The translations under genes were made by a program, and so were the position numbers. DNA of 64,000 nucleotides. Origin: an uncultured Clostridia bacterium (GTDB lineage Bacteria > Bacillota > Clostridia > Lachnospirales > CAG-274). The stretch lies in NCBI GenBank assembly GCA_910579745.1, contig CAJTVH010000005.1, forward strand, positions 1 to 64,000, written 5' to 3'. The notes beneath the pieces were generated by a model. The model saw only the letters and a list, made by a program, of their open reading frames with translations, was not told the DNA's origin and searched no databases. Shown piece by piece: positions 16,511 to 25,462 of this stretch; the first letter of the stretch is position 1, and each line of letters starts with the position of its first letter.

Positions 16511-17380
16511 CTATTCCGTTATAATCTCTACTCCCGTTTCCGTGACCAAAACGGTATGTTCCCATTGAGCGGAAAGCTTGCCGTCCTTCGTCACCACTGT
16601 CCAGCCGTCATCTAAAACCTCACACTCAAATGTTCCCTCATTAATCATAGGCTCAACCGTAAATACCATACCAGGAACCATAATCATAGATTTCCTGTCT
16701 GTTCTAAAATGCTCTATAATAGGCTCGTTGTGAAACTCAAGTCCAACGCCGTGCCCGCTTAAAGCCCTGATAATAGAATATCCCTCCCTGTCGGTAATCT
16801 TATTTATGGCGTTTCCTATCTCTGACACGGGAGTATACGGACTCACGGCTTTAATTCCCGCGAGCATACATTCTTTTGTGACCTCCACAAGCCTTTTCGC
16901 CTCGTCTGAAACATCTCCTATTAAATACATTCTGCTCATATCGGAATAATACCCGTTTAAAATCGTTGTAACGTCAACGTTTAAAATATCACCGCTTTTA
17001 AGTACGGTCCCATCCGGTATCCCGTGGCAGACAACATTATTTAAAGATGTGCATACACTTTTAGGAAATCCCTCATAATCAAGGGGAGCCGGATAAGCGC
17101 CCGCGTCAACGGTCATTTTGTGTACAAATTTGTTAATATCCTCTGTTGTGATTCCCTCTTCTATAAACTTGTCAAGTTCGTCCATAATCTTAACCGATAG
17201 TTTAGCGCTCTCCTTTATCCCCTCTATCTGCTCGGCTTTTAAAATAAGACTTTTGTCAGGTATAATATATCCATTAGAGGCATACTCGCCTAAATTCTTC
17301 TCGTCGCTTCTCTCGTGGCAAACTTTATACTTTTTTCCGCTTCCGCACCAGCATTTTTCGTTTCTTGATATTTTAAACAT
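16511..17380 (-). CDS. map: Methionine aminopeptidase with N-terminal SEC-C motif
   Basis: Removes the initiator methionine from nascent proteins. This 289-residue form carries a small zinc-binding SEC-C motif at the front (RNEKCWCGSGKKYKVCH, residues 5-21), a variant known in Firmicutes. The catalytic domain shows all five metal ligands: Asp in LNVDVTTILNGYYSD and its second Asp, His in ALSGHGVGLEFHNEP, Glu in TVEPMINEG and the last Glu in QWEHTVL. An AGAGG site lies ten bases before the ATG at 17380. The first 91 bases overlap the end of the upstream gene in another frame, and the SEC-C coding region lies inside that overlap. Confidence 0.95.
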   Translation of the reverse strand: MFKISRNEKCWCGSGKKYKVCHERSDEKNLGEYASNGYIIPDKSLILKAEQIEGIKESAKLSVKIMDELDKFIEEGITTEDINKFVHKMTVDAGAYPAPLDYEGFPKSVCTSLNNVVCHGIPDGTVLKSGDILNVDVTTILNGYYSDMSRMYLIGDVSDEAKRLVEVTKECMLAGIKAVSPYTPVSEIGNAINKITDREGYSIIRALSGHGVGLEFHNEPIIEHFRTDRKSMIMVPGMVFTVEPMINEGTFECEVLDDGWTVVTKDGKLSAQWEHTVLVTETGVEIITE

Positions 17381-18084
17381 ATTTGTTTAGCCTCTTTTCT
17401 GTAAAATTCGATAACGTCGGAAAATTCCCCTCCGTTTAAATAATCCTGCCCCTTTTGACTTAATATATAAATTCCCTTTCCTATCCTGTGAAACCAGCCG
17501 TAAAAATTATTATACATAATAGATGTAGCGTTTTTGTCACAGCCAAGATTTTTAAGAAAAGAACCTCCGCTTTTTATAAGTATCTCAAGAAAACAAGCAA
17601 TTTGTATTGATTTTTCCCTATACGCCGTCAATATTTTCGTCTTATTCTTTCCGCCTTTATTAAAATCGCCTGTTCTTTCGTTAAATTCTCTTAAAACGGC
17701 GTTTTTTCTTCCGCTTATTCTCTTTATAAATTTCTTCGGGTCGGGTTCCGCCACAGTCTGCACCATTATTCGCTTTTCTCCGAAACTTACCACGACAAGA
17801 CCTATGTTAAGCTTATTTAAAAGCTCTCTCATAGCAAAAACTTCTTTTCTTTTAAAATTTTTGGGTCTAGGTATAGCGACGTATACATAATCCGTGATTT
17901 TCTGCCTGTCAATAGCCTGATAAACAAGCTTTAAATTAAAATTTCTTTTAAGCTCCACAACGATCAGAATATCCCCTTTAACCCCCGCCATATCACAGTT
18001 TTTAACTTCCCCTTTAATTTTAAAGCCTTTATTCTCAAAATATTTTTTAACGGGTATATAAAGCTCCTCCTCAAGTATACTCAT
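17290..18084 (-). CDS. DUF2161-like protein (PD-(D/E)XK-type fold suspected)
   Basis: A ~264-residue protein resembling the DUF2161/COG5482 family. The N-terminal part has the nuclease-like pattern DMAGVKGDILIVVELKRNF (D...ExK), followed by an IDRQKITDYVYVAIPRP strand; the C-terminal part has a winged-helix-like RIGKGIYILSQKGQDYL. The start at 18084 has GGGTGG upstream and directly follows the previous stop; the frame also opens eight codons earlier. The last 30 codons overlap map, and that tail looks like a by-product of the map sequence. No enzymatic activity is established for the family that I can name. Confidence 0.7.
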   Translation of the reverse strand: MSILEEELYIPVKKYFENKGFKIKGEVKNCDMAGVKGDILIVVELKRNFNLKLVYQAIDRQKITDYVYVAIPRPKNFKRKEVFAMRELLNKLNIGLVVVSFGEKRIMVQTVAEPDPKKFIKRISGRKNAVLREFNERTGDFNKGGKNKTKILTAYREKSIQIACFLEILIKSGGSFLKNLGCDKNATSIMYNNFYGWFHRIGKGIYILSQKGQDYLNGGEFSDVIEFYRKEAKQICLKYQETKNAGAEAEKSIKFATREATRRI

Positions 18085-18085
18085 A

Positions 18086-19333
18086 TCATCCACCCATATA
18101 TTCCTCAATATCGGAAATTTCCTTAATAATATCTTTTGAGAGCACCTCCCTGCCGTTTTCCGTCACAAGAACATCATCCTCGATTCTTATTCCTATGCCC
18201 TCTTTCTCAATATAAAGACCAGGTTCAACCGTCATAACCATACCAGCTTCCAAAATGCCTTCCCTGTATCTTCCCGCGTCGTGAGTCTCAAGTCCCAAAG
18301 TGTGGCTGACATTGTGATAATAATATTCCGAAACATCGTCTATAGTACCGCCCGCCCCTATAAGGCCAATTTTTTTAAGCTCCCTTAAATAAAACACTTT
18401 TAAAGACTCGTTAAGACTTTTAAACGGTACGCCAGGCTTTATTCTTTCGATAACCATTTTCTGCCCTCTGAGCACAATATCGTAAATAAGTTTCTGCCTT
18501 TCGGTAAATTTCCCGTTTACAGGAAAGGTCCTTGTTATATCCCCGTTATAATACTCAAACTGAGCCCCGGCGTCAACTAAGATTAAATCGTTTTCCTCAG
18601 TCGCGCTCCTGTTTTCGGAATAATGCAAAATTGTGGCGTTTTTGCCGGCGGCTACGATAGTTTTAAAAGCGAAGTCTCCCGCCCCTCCTTTTTTTACGGC
18701 AAAGTCAAAATAAGCCTCAATCTCATACTCAAACATTCCCGCTTTGGAATTTCTCATCATAAGCAAAAGACCCTCTTTTGTAATGTTAATAGCTTTTCTT
18801 ATCCTATCAATCTCATAAGGTGCCTTTATCTTTCTTAAATTGGCGAAAAAATCATATCCGTTTTTTACAATGATATAAGGATAATTTTCTTTTACTTTTC
18901 GGGCAAAATCAAAAGCCGGCATAAAAGCTCTCATTTCCCTGTTTTCCAAATCAAGATAAATTTTCTCTATTCTTTTTGAGAAAATAATCTCTGAAAAATT
19001 ACTCTCAAACTCATCAATAAATTTTATTTCAGAAACACCTGATTTATCTTTTGCCTCTTCTTCCCCGATTACCTCTCCCATCCATTTAGCCAAAACAGGG
19101 TCTCGCCTTTCTAAAAATAAATATTCTGAAAACTCACCATCTGTTTTATACGCCATATAAATCAAATTTTGCCCATCAAGCCCCGTAAAATAATAAAAAT
19201 TTCTGTCAGGAGAAAAGGGATATTTCTCATCTCCCCTTTTTACGGGAGCTCTCCCCGCGAATAAAACGACGGCGCCTCTCTCATCTATAATCTCCGAAAT
19301 TCTTTTTCTGTTTTCTCGAAAAAAATTACTCAA
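18086..19333 (-). CDS. pepP: Xaa-Pro aminopeptidase
   Basis: Metallopeptidase that removes an N-terminal residue preceding proline. The 415 residues comprise an AMP_N domain (residues ~1-135, with PFSPDRNFYYFTGLDG) and a pita-bread catalytic domain. Metal ligands are Asp in ILVDAGAQFEYYNGDITR (two), His in NVSHTLGLETHDAG, and Glu in MTVEPGLYI and IRIEDDVLV. The start is a TTG at 19333 with GGGGGAAG six bases before; no ATG is available before the conserved N-terminus. It is followed at once by the DUF2161-like gene and map, forming a likely operon. Confidence 0.93.
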   Translation of the reverse strand: MSNFFRENRKRISEIIDERGAVVLFAGRAPVKRGDEKYPFSPDRNFYYFTGLDGQNLIYMAYKTDGEFSEYLFLERRDPVLAKWMGEVIGEEEAKDKSGVSEIKFIDEFESNFSEIIFSKRIEKIYLDLENREMRAFMPAFDFARKVKENYPYIIVKNGYDFFANLRKIKAPYEIDRIRKAINITKEGLLLMMRNSKAGMFEYEIEAYFDFAVKKGGAGDFAFKTIVAAGKNATILHYSENRSATEENDLILVDAGAQFEYYNGDITRTFPVNGKFTERQKLIYDIVLRGQKMVIERIKPGVPFKSLNESLKVFYLRELKKIGLIGAGGTIDDVSEYYYHNVSHTLGLETHDAGRYREGILEAGMVMTVEPGLYIEKEGIGIRIEDDVLVTENGREVLSKDIIKEISDIEEYMGG

Positions 19334-19436
19334 AAAACTTCCCCCTTTGAATTTATAAGCGTTTCCTTAAATTATATTACAATTAAAAATATATTTCAAG
19401 TTTTTAATTATCAGTATACGGTTATAGCCAATAAAC

Positions 19437-19584
19437 TTAAGGAAACACCGCACAATTCAAAAATAAAAATAATTTTTTAAAAAAATTGGAGTGTTAGTGT
19501 TATTTTTCTTGAAAAATGACACGATAACGGAAATTTTAAATTTGAAAAATTATTTTTATTTTCCTTTGTGCGGTGTTTCCTTAA
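19437..19584. repeat. MITE-like element, TTAAGGAAACACCGC family, copy 1
   Basis: A 148-bp element whose ends TTAAGGAAACACCGCACAA and TTGTGCGGTGTTTCCTTAA are perfect inverted repeats of 19 bases. The interior is AT-rich and non-coding. A second copy with a different interior is at 20842-20965. Confidence 0.8.
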
Positions 19585-19826
19585 AAAGTAACAAAAGGAG
19601 ACGTGGCAAAAACTATTTTCATAAATCGGCTGAGGGAGAACGTGTTCTAAAGTTTACGACAGCTGACACCAATAAAGCGAAAAGGATTTTCAACTACAAA
19701 ACTTGTTTATTTCTAGGTTCATTGACTATATTACAAAAAATATTGACATTCCTTTTTATGTGGGATATAATTTTAAAGAAATACTGATTTCAAATACACT
19801 TCGGAAAAACTTAAAATAGACGGGTT
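19585..19826. other. Non-coding or decayed stretch
   Basis: No supported gene. An open frame at 19491-19787 crosses the repeat and has no recognised similarity or ribosome-binding site. The segment may be debris of an older insertion. Confidence 0.4.
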
Positions 19827-19985
19827 TATAGTCAATCAACTTGAAAATAAACAAAGAAATACGATATGAAAATTATTTTTACAAGACATAAAAGTGAAAA
19901 CAAAACCTATGTCAGCTATACCGAAACAATGGTAAAAATGATTTCTCACATCCAAACTTGATTATTTTTAAATTGATTGACTATA
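19827..19985. repeat. MITE-like element, TATAGTCAATMAACTTGAAAAT family, copy 1
   Basis: A 159-bp non-coding element with 13-base terminal inverted repeats (TATAGTCAATCAA at the left, TTGATTGACTATA at the right). Related complete copy at 35712-35874 and single ends near 26252, 28885 and 39750. Confidence 0.7.
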
Positions 19986-20199
19986 ACTTTCGCCGTAATA
20001 CTTAAAACAACACCTAAAAAACACGAATAAAGTATAATAGCGAAATACGCTCTTACTCGTCCTTTCAAAGTTTCCTGACAAGTCGTAATACTAATCTCAC
20101 TTTAAACAGCATATTTATAAATAAACAAAATTTAAATACCGTTTTCTGAGATTAATATAATAATTTTTTAAACCGGCTTTTGAGTTAATAGTATTTCTA

Positions 20200-20272
20200 T
20201 GGAAACGCTGACTTAACCTTGTTAAAATCAATTCCGACTTTTTAAGATTAGTATTAATCCGCGTTTCCCCAT
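20200..20272. repeat. Short inverted-repeat element, GGAAACGCTGA family
   Basis: TATGGAAACGCTGACTTAA at the left and TAATCCGCGTTTCCCC at the right resemble the ends of the element at 4066-4299. It sits just before the greA ribosome-binding site, so it may contribute to the greA leader. Confidence 0.45.
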
Positions 20273-20304
20273 ATATAATCCTAATATTAAGGAGTGTGCT
20301 TGCG

Positions 20305-20784
20305 ATGGCAGAAGATAATAAAAAAATAGTCTTGACAGGCGAGGGACTTAAAAACCTTGAGGATGAGCTTGAAAACCTTAAAGTTGTAAGACGTAAAGAA
20401 GTCGCCGCTAAAATAAAAGAGGCTAGAGGTCAGGGCGACCTTTCAGAAAACGCCGAGTATGACGCGGCGAAAGAGGAACAAGCTGAGATAGAAGCGAGAA
20501 TTATAACTATCGAAAAAATGCTCAGAAACGCTGAGGTTATAGATGAGGAAGAAATAAGCACAGGAAAAGTAAACATAGGAAACAAAGTTAAACTTTATGA
20601 CGCTGAGTTTGAGGAAGAAATCGAATACACAATAGTAGGTTCGGCGGAAGCGGATCCAGGCTTAGGTAAAATATCAAACGAGTCTCCCCTTGGTATGGCG
20701 CTTTTGGGACATTCCATAGGAGATAATATCGACGTAGAAGCCCCCGACGGAGTTTTGAAATTTAAAATTCTTGACATACAATAA
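20305..20784 (+). CDS. greA: Transcription elongation factor GreA
   Basis: Binds the secondary channel of RNA polymerase and triggers cleavage of backtracked transcripts. The 159 residues show the N-terminal coiled coil (GLKNLEDELENLKVVRRKEVA...ARGQGDLSENAEYDAAKEEQ) with the acidic tip residues in DLSENAEYD, and the C-terminal FKBP-like domain with SPLGMALLGHSIGD. AGGAG lies ten bases before the ATG at 20305; a GTG at 20296 is in frame but less suitable. It is followed by lysS, a common order in Firmicutes, although a MITE-like element and a hairpin separate the two here. Confidence 0.96.
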   Translation: MAEDNKKIVLTGEGLKNLEDELENLKVVRRKEVAAKIKEARGQGDLSENAEYDAAKEEQAEIEARIITIEKMLRNAEVIDEEEISTGKVNIGNKVKLYDAEFEEEIEYTIVGSAEADPGLGKISNESPLGMALLGHSIGDNIDVEAPDGVLKFKILDIQ

Positions 20785-20841
20785 CTATTTCCGTTTAATG
20801 TATGATAAAAAATCATTTCGCTTGATTTCACCTCGTATACC

Positions 20842-20965
20842 TAAGGAAACACCGCGCGATTCAAAATAAAAATGATTTTACCGAAACCGTCGGTTTCTCA
20901 AGCCAGCCTTTTGACGTGTTTTTTAATAAAATTATTTTTATCGACTTTTACGCGGTGTTTCCCTA
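20842..20965. repeat. MITE-like element, TTAAGGAAACACCGC family, copy 2
   Basis: A 124-bp element with ends TAAGGAAACACCGCGCG and TACGCGGTGTTTCCCTA. It lies between greA and lysS, directly before a hairpin. Confidence 0.75.
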
Positions 20966-20967
20966 AA

Positions 20968-21014
20968 GCTGTACGTCAGGCGGATTTTATCCGTCCGCCG
21001 TACAGCCAATTTTT
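20968..21014 (+). terminator. Hairpin between greA and lysS, likely greA terminator or lysS leader
   Basis: GCTGTACG pairs with CGTACAGC, enclosing a second GGCGGAT/ATCCGTCC pairing, followed by CAATTTTTAT. It can end greA transcripts. No T-box specifier loop was recognised. Confidence 0.6.
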
Positions 21015-21038
21015 ATAATATAATTAGGAGTGAAAAAA

Positions 21039-22529
21039 ATGTCTGACAAAACACCCGATAACGAAAAGGAGTTAAACGAGCTTTTAAAAGTTAAGAGAGA
21101 AAAACTTTCCGCCTTTGTTGAGGCGGGAAAAGACCCTTTTAAAATTGTTAAATATCCAGTTACAAATCACAGTAAAGAAATAAAAGATAAATTTGAGAAA
21201 TTTGAGGGGAAAGAGGTTTCCGTAGCCGGCAGACTTATATCAAAAAGAGTTATGGGAAAAGCTTCTTTTTGCGACGTATTAGACAGAGACGGCAAAATTC
21301 AAAGCTATGTAAGTAAAAACGAGATAGGAGAGGACATCTACGCTGATTTCAAAAAGTTTGATATAGGCGACATAGTCGGAATAAAAGGAACAGTTTTTAA
21401 AACACAAAAAGAGGAAATCTCTATAAAAGCTCATGAGGTTACTCTTCTCTCAAAAAGCCTTCAGACCCTCCCTGAGAAATTCCATGGATTGAAAGACCAA
21501 GATTTAAGATACCGCCAGAGATACGTTGACCTTATTGTAAACCCTGACGTAAGAGAAACCTTTTTCAAGCGTTCGGCTATAATAAAAAGCGTTAGAAAAT
21601 TTCTTGACGGCAGAAACTATCTTGAGGTTGAGACCCCAACTCTTCAAACAATCGCCGGCGGAGCGGCGGCGAGACCCTTTATAACTCACCATAACGCTCT
21701 CGATATTGATATGTATATGAGAATAGCCCTTGAGCTTCCTCTTAAAAGGCTTATCGTCGGCGGACTTGAAAGAGTTTACGAAATTGGGCGTGTTTTCAGA
21801 AACGAGGGTATAAGCGTAAGACATAACCCTGAGTTTACCTTAATCGAATTATATGAGGCGTTCACCGACTATAAAGGTATGATGGACTTAATCGAGGAAA
21901 TGGTAAGAACCGTCTCAAAAGAGGTCACGGGAGACACTACTGTTACTTATCAGGGAACGGAAATAGACTTTGGAAAACCCTTTGAGAGAATAACAATGCT
22001 TGACGCGGTAAAAAAATACGCAGGCGTTGACTTTTCTCAAATCAATACTCTTGAGGAAGCGAGAAAAATCGCAAAAGAACATAATATTGAGTTTGAACAG
22101 CGCCATCAGAAGGGTGATATTCTCAATTTATTTTTTGAGGAATATGTTGAGGACAAACTCATTCAGCCAACTTTCCTAATGGATCACCCCGTTGAAATAT
22201 CGCCTCTCACTAAGAGAAAACCCGATAACCCTGATTATACGGAAAGATTCGAGCTTTTTGTTGTGGGCCGCGAGCTGGCGAACGCTTACTCCGAGCTTAA
22301 CGACCCCTTAGACCAGAGAAAAAGATTTGAGCATCAGGAAATGCTCAGGGCTCAGGGAGACGACGAGGCTAATATGATTGACGAGGACTTTCTCCTCGCT
22401 CTTGAATACGGAATGCCCCCTACAGGCGGTCTCGGTATGGGTATAGACAGACTTGTTATGCTCTTGACAGATGCCCCGTCAATAAGAGATGTTTTGTTTT
22501 TCCCGACGATGAAGCCATTAGGACAGTAA
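21039..22529 (+). CDS. lysS: Lysyl-tRNA synthetase, class II
   Basis: Charges tRNA-Lys. The 496-residue protein has an N-terminal OB-fold anticodon-binding domain (VSVAGRLISKRVMGKASFCDV near residue 65) and a class II catalytic core: motif 1 region FLDGRNYLEVETPTLQ, motif 2 RVFRNEGISVRHNPEFT and motif 3 GLGMGIDRLVMLLTD near the end. Length fits the family. AGGAG lies eight bases before the ATG at 21039. A strong hairpin follows 100 bases after the stop. Confidence 0.97.
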   Translation: MSDKTPDNEKELNELLKVKREKLSAFVEAGKDPFKIVKYPVTNHSKEIKDKFEKFEGKEVSVAGRLISKRVMGKASFCDVLDRDGKIQSYVSKNEIGEDIYADFKKFDIGDIVGIKGTVFKTQKEEISIKAHEVTLLSKSLQTLPEKFHGLKDQDLRYRQRYVDLIVNPDVRETFFKRSAIIKSVRKFLDGRNYLEVETPTLQTIAGGAAARPFITHHNALDIDMYMRIALELPLKRLIVGGLERVYEIGRVFRNEGISVRHNPEFTLIELYEAFTDYKGMMDLIEEMVRTVSKEVTGDTTVTYQGTEIDFGKPFERITMLDAVKKYAGVDFSQINTLEEARKIAKEHNIEFEQRHQKGDILNLFFEEYVEDKLIQPTFLMDHPVEISPLTKRKPDNPDYTERFELFVVGRELANAYSELNDPLDQRKRFEHQEMLRAQGDDEANMIDEDFLLALEYGMPPTGGLGMGIDRLVMLLTDAPSIRDVLFFPTMKPLGQ

Positions 22530-22626
22530 ACGGCGGAAATTCAAATATTAAATGCTGTAATTATCAAAACTTACGACCAATTTACGACCAAAAAATTATT
22601 TCTATTATATATTGAAGACAGTTTAT

Positions 22627-22669
22627 TCAAAAAAGGCGGTGAGCACGAATGCTCACCACTTTTTTTACT
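22627..22669 (+). terminator. Terminator of lysS
   Basis: GGTGAGCA and TGCTCACC form an eight-bp stem with a short loop, followed by seven T residues. It lies about 100 bases after the lysS stop. Confidence 0.85.
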
Positions 22670-22829
22670 TCAGTAAATAAATTTTGTAATAAAAAAATCA
22701 CGTGATAAAAAATTTTAAAAGAACTGATATATTCAGTAAGCATTTTATTATTTTGCCCTAAAAACTTTATACATTGCTAAAATAAATAAAAATTTAATAT
22801 CTTTTGATATGAAATTTATTTTTAATTAT

Positions 22830-23770
22830 TTATATTTCTATCCCATATTTAATAAAAATATCAGTTTGATTTGACTCGACCATTTTTTTTAAATATTTAA
22901 GTTTAACTTCTTCTAAAAATTCATTTATTGCATTAGGGTGATTATTTAAAAACCAACGTATATGATTCTCTATATATTTAACGCGAATCTCCGCATCATT
23001 TAAATCATTTGGTACACGCTTCATTCTTTCATCAATACTATCAAATCCTGTAAATGGTTCTAAGAGACGTTCATTAGTAAGTTTTATGTAATCTGGATTA
23101 ATATCTATTCCTATTCCGCAACGATTTGTTTGTTGACATACTCTTATAAAGTGCCACTCCCTACAAATGGGTCTAAAATCACATCATTTTCTTCTGAGGA
23201 AGCTAAAATCATTCGTTCATATAGTCCTTCAGGTTTTTGTGTTGGGTGCTGTTTTCTATTTTTATTACAATAATGCATATGAGAAAATTCCCATACATTC
23301 CCAGGATTTGCTCCGCGCATATTATTTACAGACCGATAAAACTTTTGAGGAATCCTTATGTTATCTAAATTAAAAATAAAATCTTTTTTATGCTTTGTAA
23401 AAAATAATATATCATCATGACGTGGAGAAAAACCTTTTGTTTTTCCAACCCCCTGGGTATAAAACCAAGTTATCCAAGAATTAAAGGTCATTTCAAGTTC
23501 TTTCTCTAAAATAGAATATATATATGAAATATATTTCATACCCATAAAAACATATAATGAGCCATCATCAGATAAAATCCGATATGCCTCATTAAGCCAT
23601 TTTCTCGAAAAATCAAGATATTCGTCAAACTCTAACTTATCTTGATTATTTCCATAATCTTTACTTAAATTATATGGTGGATCTGTAATAATTAGCCTAA
23701 TACTTTTATTTGGAATTTTAGTAAGTATTTGTATTGCATCTCCACATAAAGCAATTAATTTTTTATCCAT
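22830..23770 (-). pseudogene. Frameshifted DNA methyltransferase (N4/N6 type, beta order)
   Basis: A DNA-amino methyltransferase whose motif order is catalytic DPPY first (IITDPPYNLSKDY, near residue 31) and SAM-binding motif later (DPFVGSGT, near residue 203), with PTQKPEGLYER between. After GSGT the frame meets TAA at 23144. One base further the expected continuation RVCQQTNRCGIGIDINPDY is open and runs to 22830. Five bases separate the two parts where six would keep the frame, so a single base is missing. The gene overlaps the upstream endonuclease-like gene by 16 bases. If real, the lesion removes the end of the SAM-binding domain. Confidence 0.85.
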
Positions 23771-24369
23771 TTATTCTTCTTAGCCTCTCTATAAAAATCA
23801 TTAATGGTCCTTCTTGAACTATGAAGATATTTTTGGTCAAGTAATTGACACATTTCCCAAGTTGTCCTATATTGATAGGTAACATAATGTATATCTTTAA
23901 TTTGAATTTGCCCAGTACCTAACGCGGGATTATAATTAATATCCGCGTCGCTTATAAATTTTAAGTCATATGCGTTATAATCAATTGCCTCCATAATACC
24001 ATCAATTAATCCCGTTTTACGATTTTTCTCAGAATAAACTTGATGTTTAATTGATAATATTATGAACATATAATCCGGGTCAATAACATAAGCAGTTCTT
24101 ATACGTGAAAATGATGTTATATTCGGACCTTTTCCACTATTAGGTATATCACTTGCGGTTGCTTTTACATCAACGCACCCTGTTAATACTTTATCCATTT
24201 TTTTAAATTGTAATACAATATCAGCCATACCTAAACGTTCTTGAGCTTCTACATTTATTAAACAATATTCATTATCAATATTATCTCGAATACCCGCAAA
24301 TACCTCCCCTGCCCAGGCTTCTATCATTGGTCCAGCTATTTTATTGATATTTTCAAGCGGAAGTCCCAT
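23755..24369 (-). CDS. Probable type II restriction endonuclease
   Basis: A 204-residue protein encoded directly before, and overlapping, the methyltransferase. LGMADIVLQFKKMDK and, 14 residues later, GCVDVKATASDIP give the D...(D/E)xK pattern of PD-(D/E)XK nucleases, with the lysine in DVKAT. No named restriction enzyme is recognised. The context (overlap with a DNA methyltransferase, AT-richer codon use than the neighbours) supports a restriction role. The ribosome-binding site before 24369 is weak. A 39-codon reading frame lies just upstream. Confidence 0.7.
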   Translation of the reverse strand: MGLPLENINKIAGPMIEAWAGEVFAGIRDNIDNEYCLINVEAQERLGMADIVLQFKKMDKVLTGCVDVKATASDIPNSGKGPNITSFSRIRTAYVIDPDYMFIILSIKHQVYSEKNRKTGLIDGIMEAIDYNAYDLKFISDADINYNPALGTGQIQIKDIHYVTYQYRTTWEMCQLLDQKYLHSSRRTINDFYREAKKNKWIKN

Positions 24370-24400
24370 CTTTAGATTTGTATTAATTATTATCTTATGA

Positions 24401-24520
24401 TCATCGCACTTTTTTTCGATTGTCTAAAATAGATATAATTTTGTCAATAACAAATTGTGAATCTTCCCTATAAGTATCAGATTCTTGTGGAATTTTAAAT
24501 ATTAAATCATCATAAGTCAT
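24401..24520 (-). CDS. Short ORF upstream of restriction gene
   Basis: A 39-residue frame beginning MTYDDLIFKIPQESDT and ending with a basic NRKKVR tail. CGAGGAG is ten bases before the ATG, which is a better ribosome-binding site than that of the following gene, 31 bases away. It is too short for a typical restriction-modification control protein and shows no helix-turn-helix. It could be a leader peptide, a fragment, or the real first gene of the operon. Confidence 0.45.
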   Translation of the reverse strand: MTYDDLIFKIPQESDTYREDSQFVIDKIISILDNRKKVR

Positions 24521-24632
24521 AATATTAATTCTCCTCGTTTTAATATACTTCTAGAATTTCCAATCAATGAGCAAAAAAATCAATCTTTATATTATATATA
24601 AAAGGCTTACTACTTAAAATAATTAAGGAAAT

Positions 24633-24902
24633 TTATTTTCTCACGTCATATGAAGTTCCTACATAAAGTTTAATATTATAGTCTTTTTGGCTAAGAGTAT
24701 AAAAACCGTTTTCAAACTTAATGAGCGAATTTATTCCATAGCGTTCCATAATGCCGTCTTGAAACTCAAATAATTCAACATATTCTTTTTTTTATATAAA
24801 TATTTGTTCCTTATCATATTTTTTAGCAACTCTGTCATATATACGAATAACCTTATTATAATCATCAGCGTTTACAGAATATATCTTTGCCGCCTTTTTC
24901 AT
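24633..24902 (-). pseudogene. Small hypothetical gene with one in-frame stop
   Basis: Starting MKKAAKIYSVNADDYNKV, the frame is open for 36 codons, meets a TAA, and continues in the same frame for about 52 more codons (KKEYVELFEFQDGIMERYG ... LYVGTSYDVRK). The second part reads as genuine coding sequence. The product is unknown. Confidence 0.6.
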
Positions 24903-24945
24903 TTATTTTCTGTATTTTTTTGAGTATAAAACTTTATGTATTTTT

Positions 24946-25236
24946 CTATATTTTTAAATAAGTCTTATAATCTCTTCTTATAAAGTCACTTACCATAACA
25001 ACCCAATACTTATCAATACCATGTTCCGCGTTGTTCGCAATAAAATAAAGTCTTTCCTCAAAATCCATATTTGTTATTAAACTTTCATTTCTGATTTGCC
25101 CGTTTATATCTTTCGCAAGGTCTATAAGAGAATTTATATAGTTCCAAACTTTACATTCCTCAAATTTATAAGCCTTTATATATAGTATTCTATCAAATTT
25201 TCCATAGTATGCCTCCCATATTCTATATTTTAACAT
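24946..25236 (-). CDS. Hypothetical protein, possibly degraded
   Basis: A ~97-residue hydrophilic protein with KFDRILYIKAYKFEECKVW and NMDFEERLYFIANNAEHGIDKYW segments; no family recognised. The frame opens to 25347, but the extra residues are hydrophobic and not supported; the ATG at 25236 is a provisional choice and no good ribosome-binding site precedes it. A GGGAGG followed by an ATG in another frame (near 25207) hints that the start may be disturbed by a frameshift. It belongs to the same decayed block as the small pseudogene downstream. Confidence 0.4.
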   Translation of the reverse strand: MLKYRIWEAYYGKFDRILYIKAYKFEECKVWNYINSLIDLAKDINGQIRNESLITNMDFEERLYFIANNAEHGIDKYWVVMVSDFIRRDYKTYLKI

Positions 25237-25462
25237 AATTAAACATATTCCGCAACAAAGTAGTACTATATTAACGTGATTGACAAAGAGGATATTATTC
25301 GGGTATAATGTATTATAATAATTCGCAAAATTCTCAGAACAAAACAATAAAATAAATTGAAAATAAGCAGAAGTTTACGCTTTAAACCTCTGCTCTTTAT
25401 TTCGTATATCGCTGATCTCACGAAAAGTTTTCCATAAAATACACTTAAAAGGGGTAAAACTT

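Noticed and set aside
19491..19787. A 98-residue ORF in the pepP-greA gap
   Set aside because: It begins inside a MITE-like element and has no ribosome-binding site. The sequence has no recognised similarity, so I treat it as chance.
20968..21014. T-box or lysine riboswitch before lysS
   Set aside because: Only a single hairpin is visible. No T-box sequence, specifier loop or lysine-riboswitch core was recognised.
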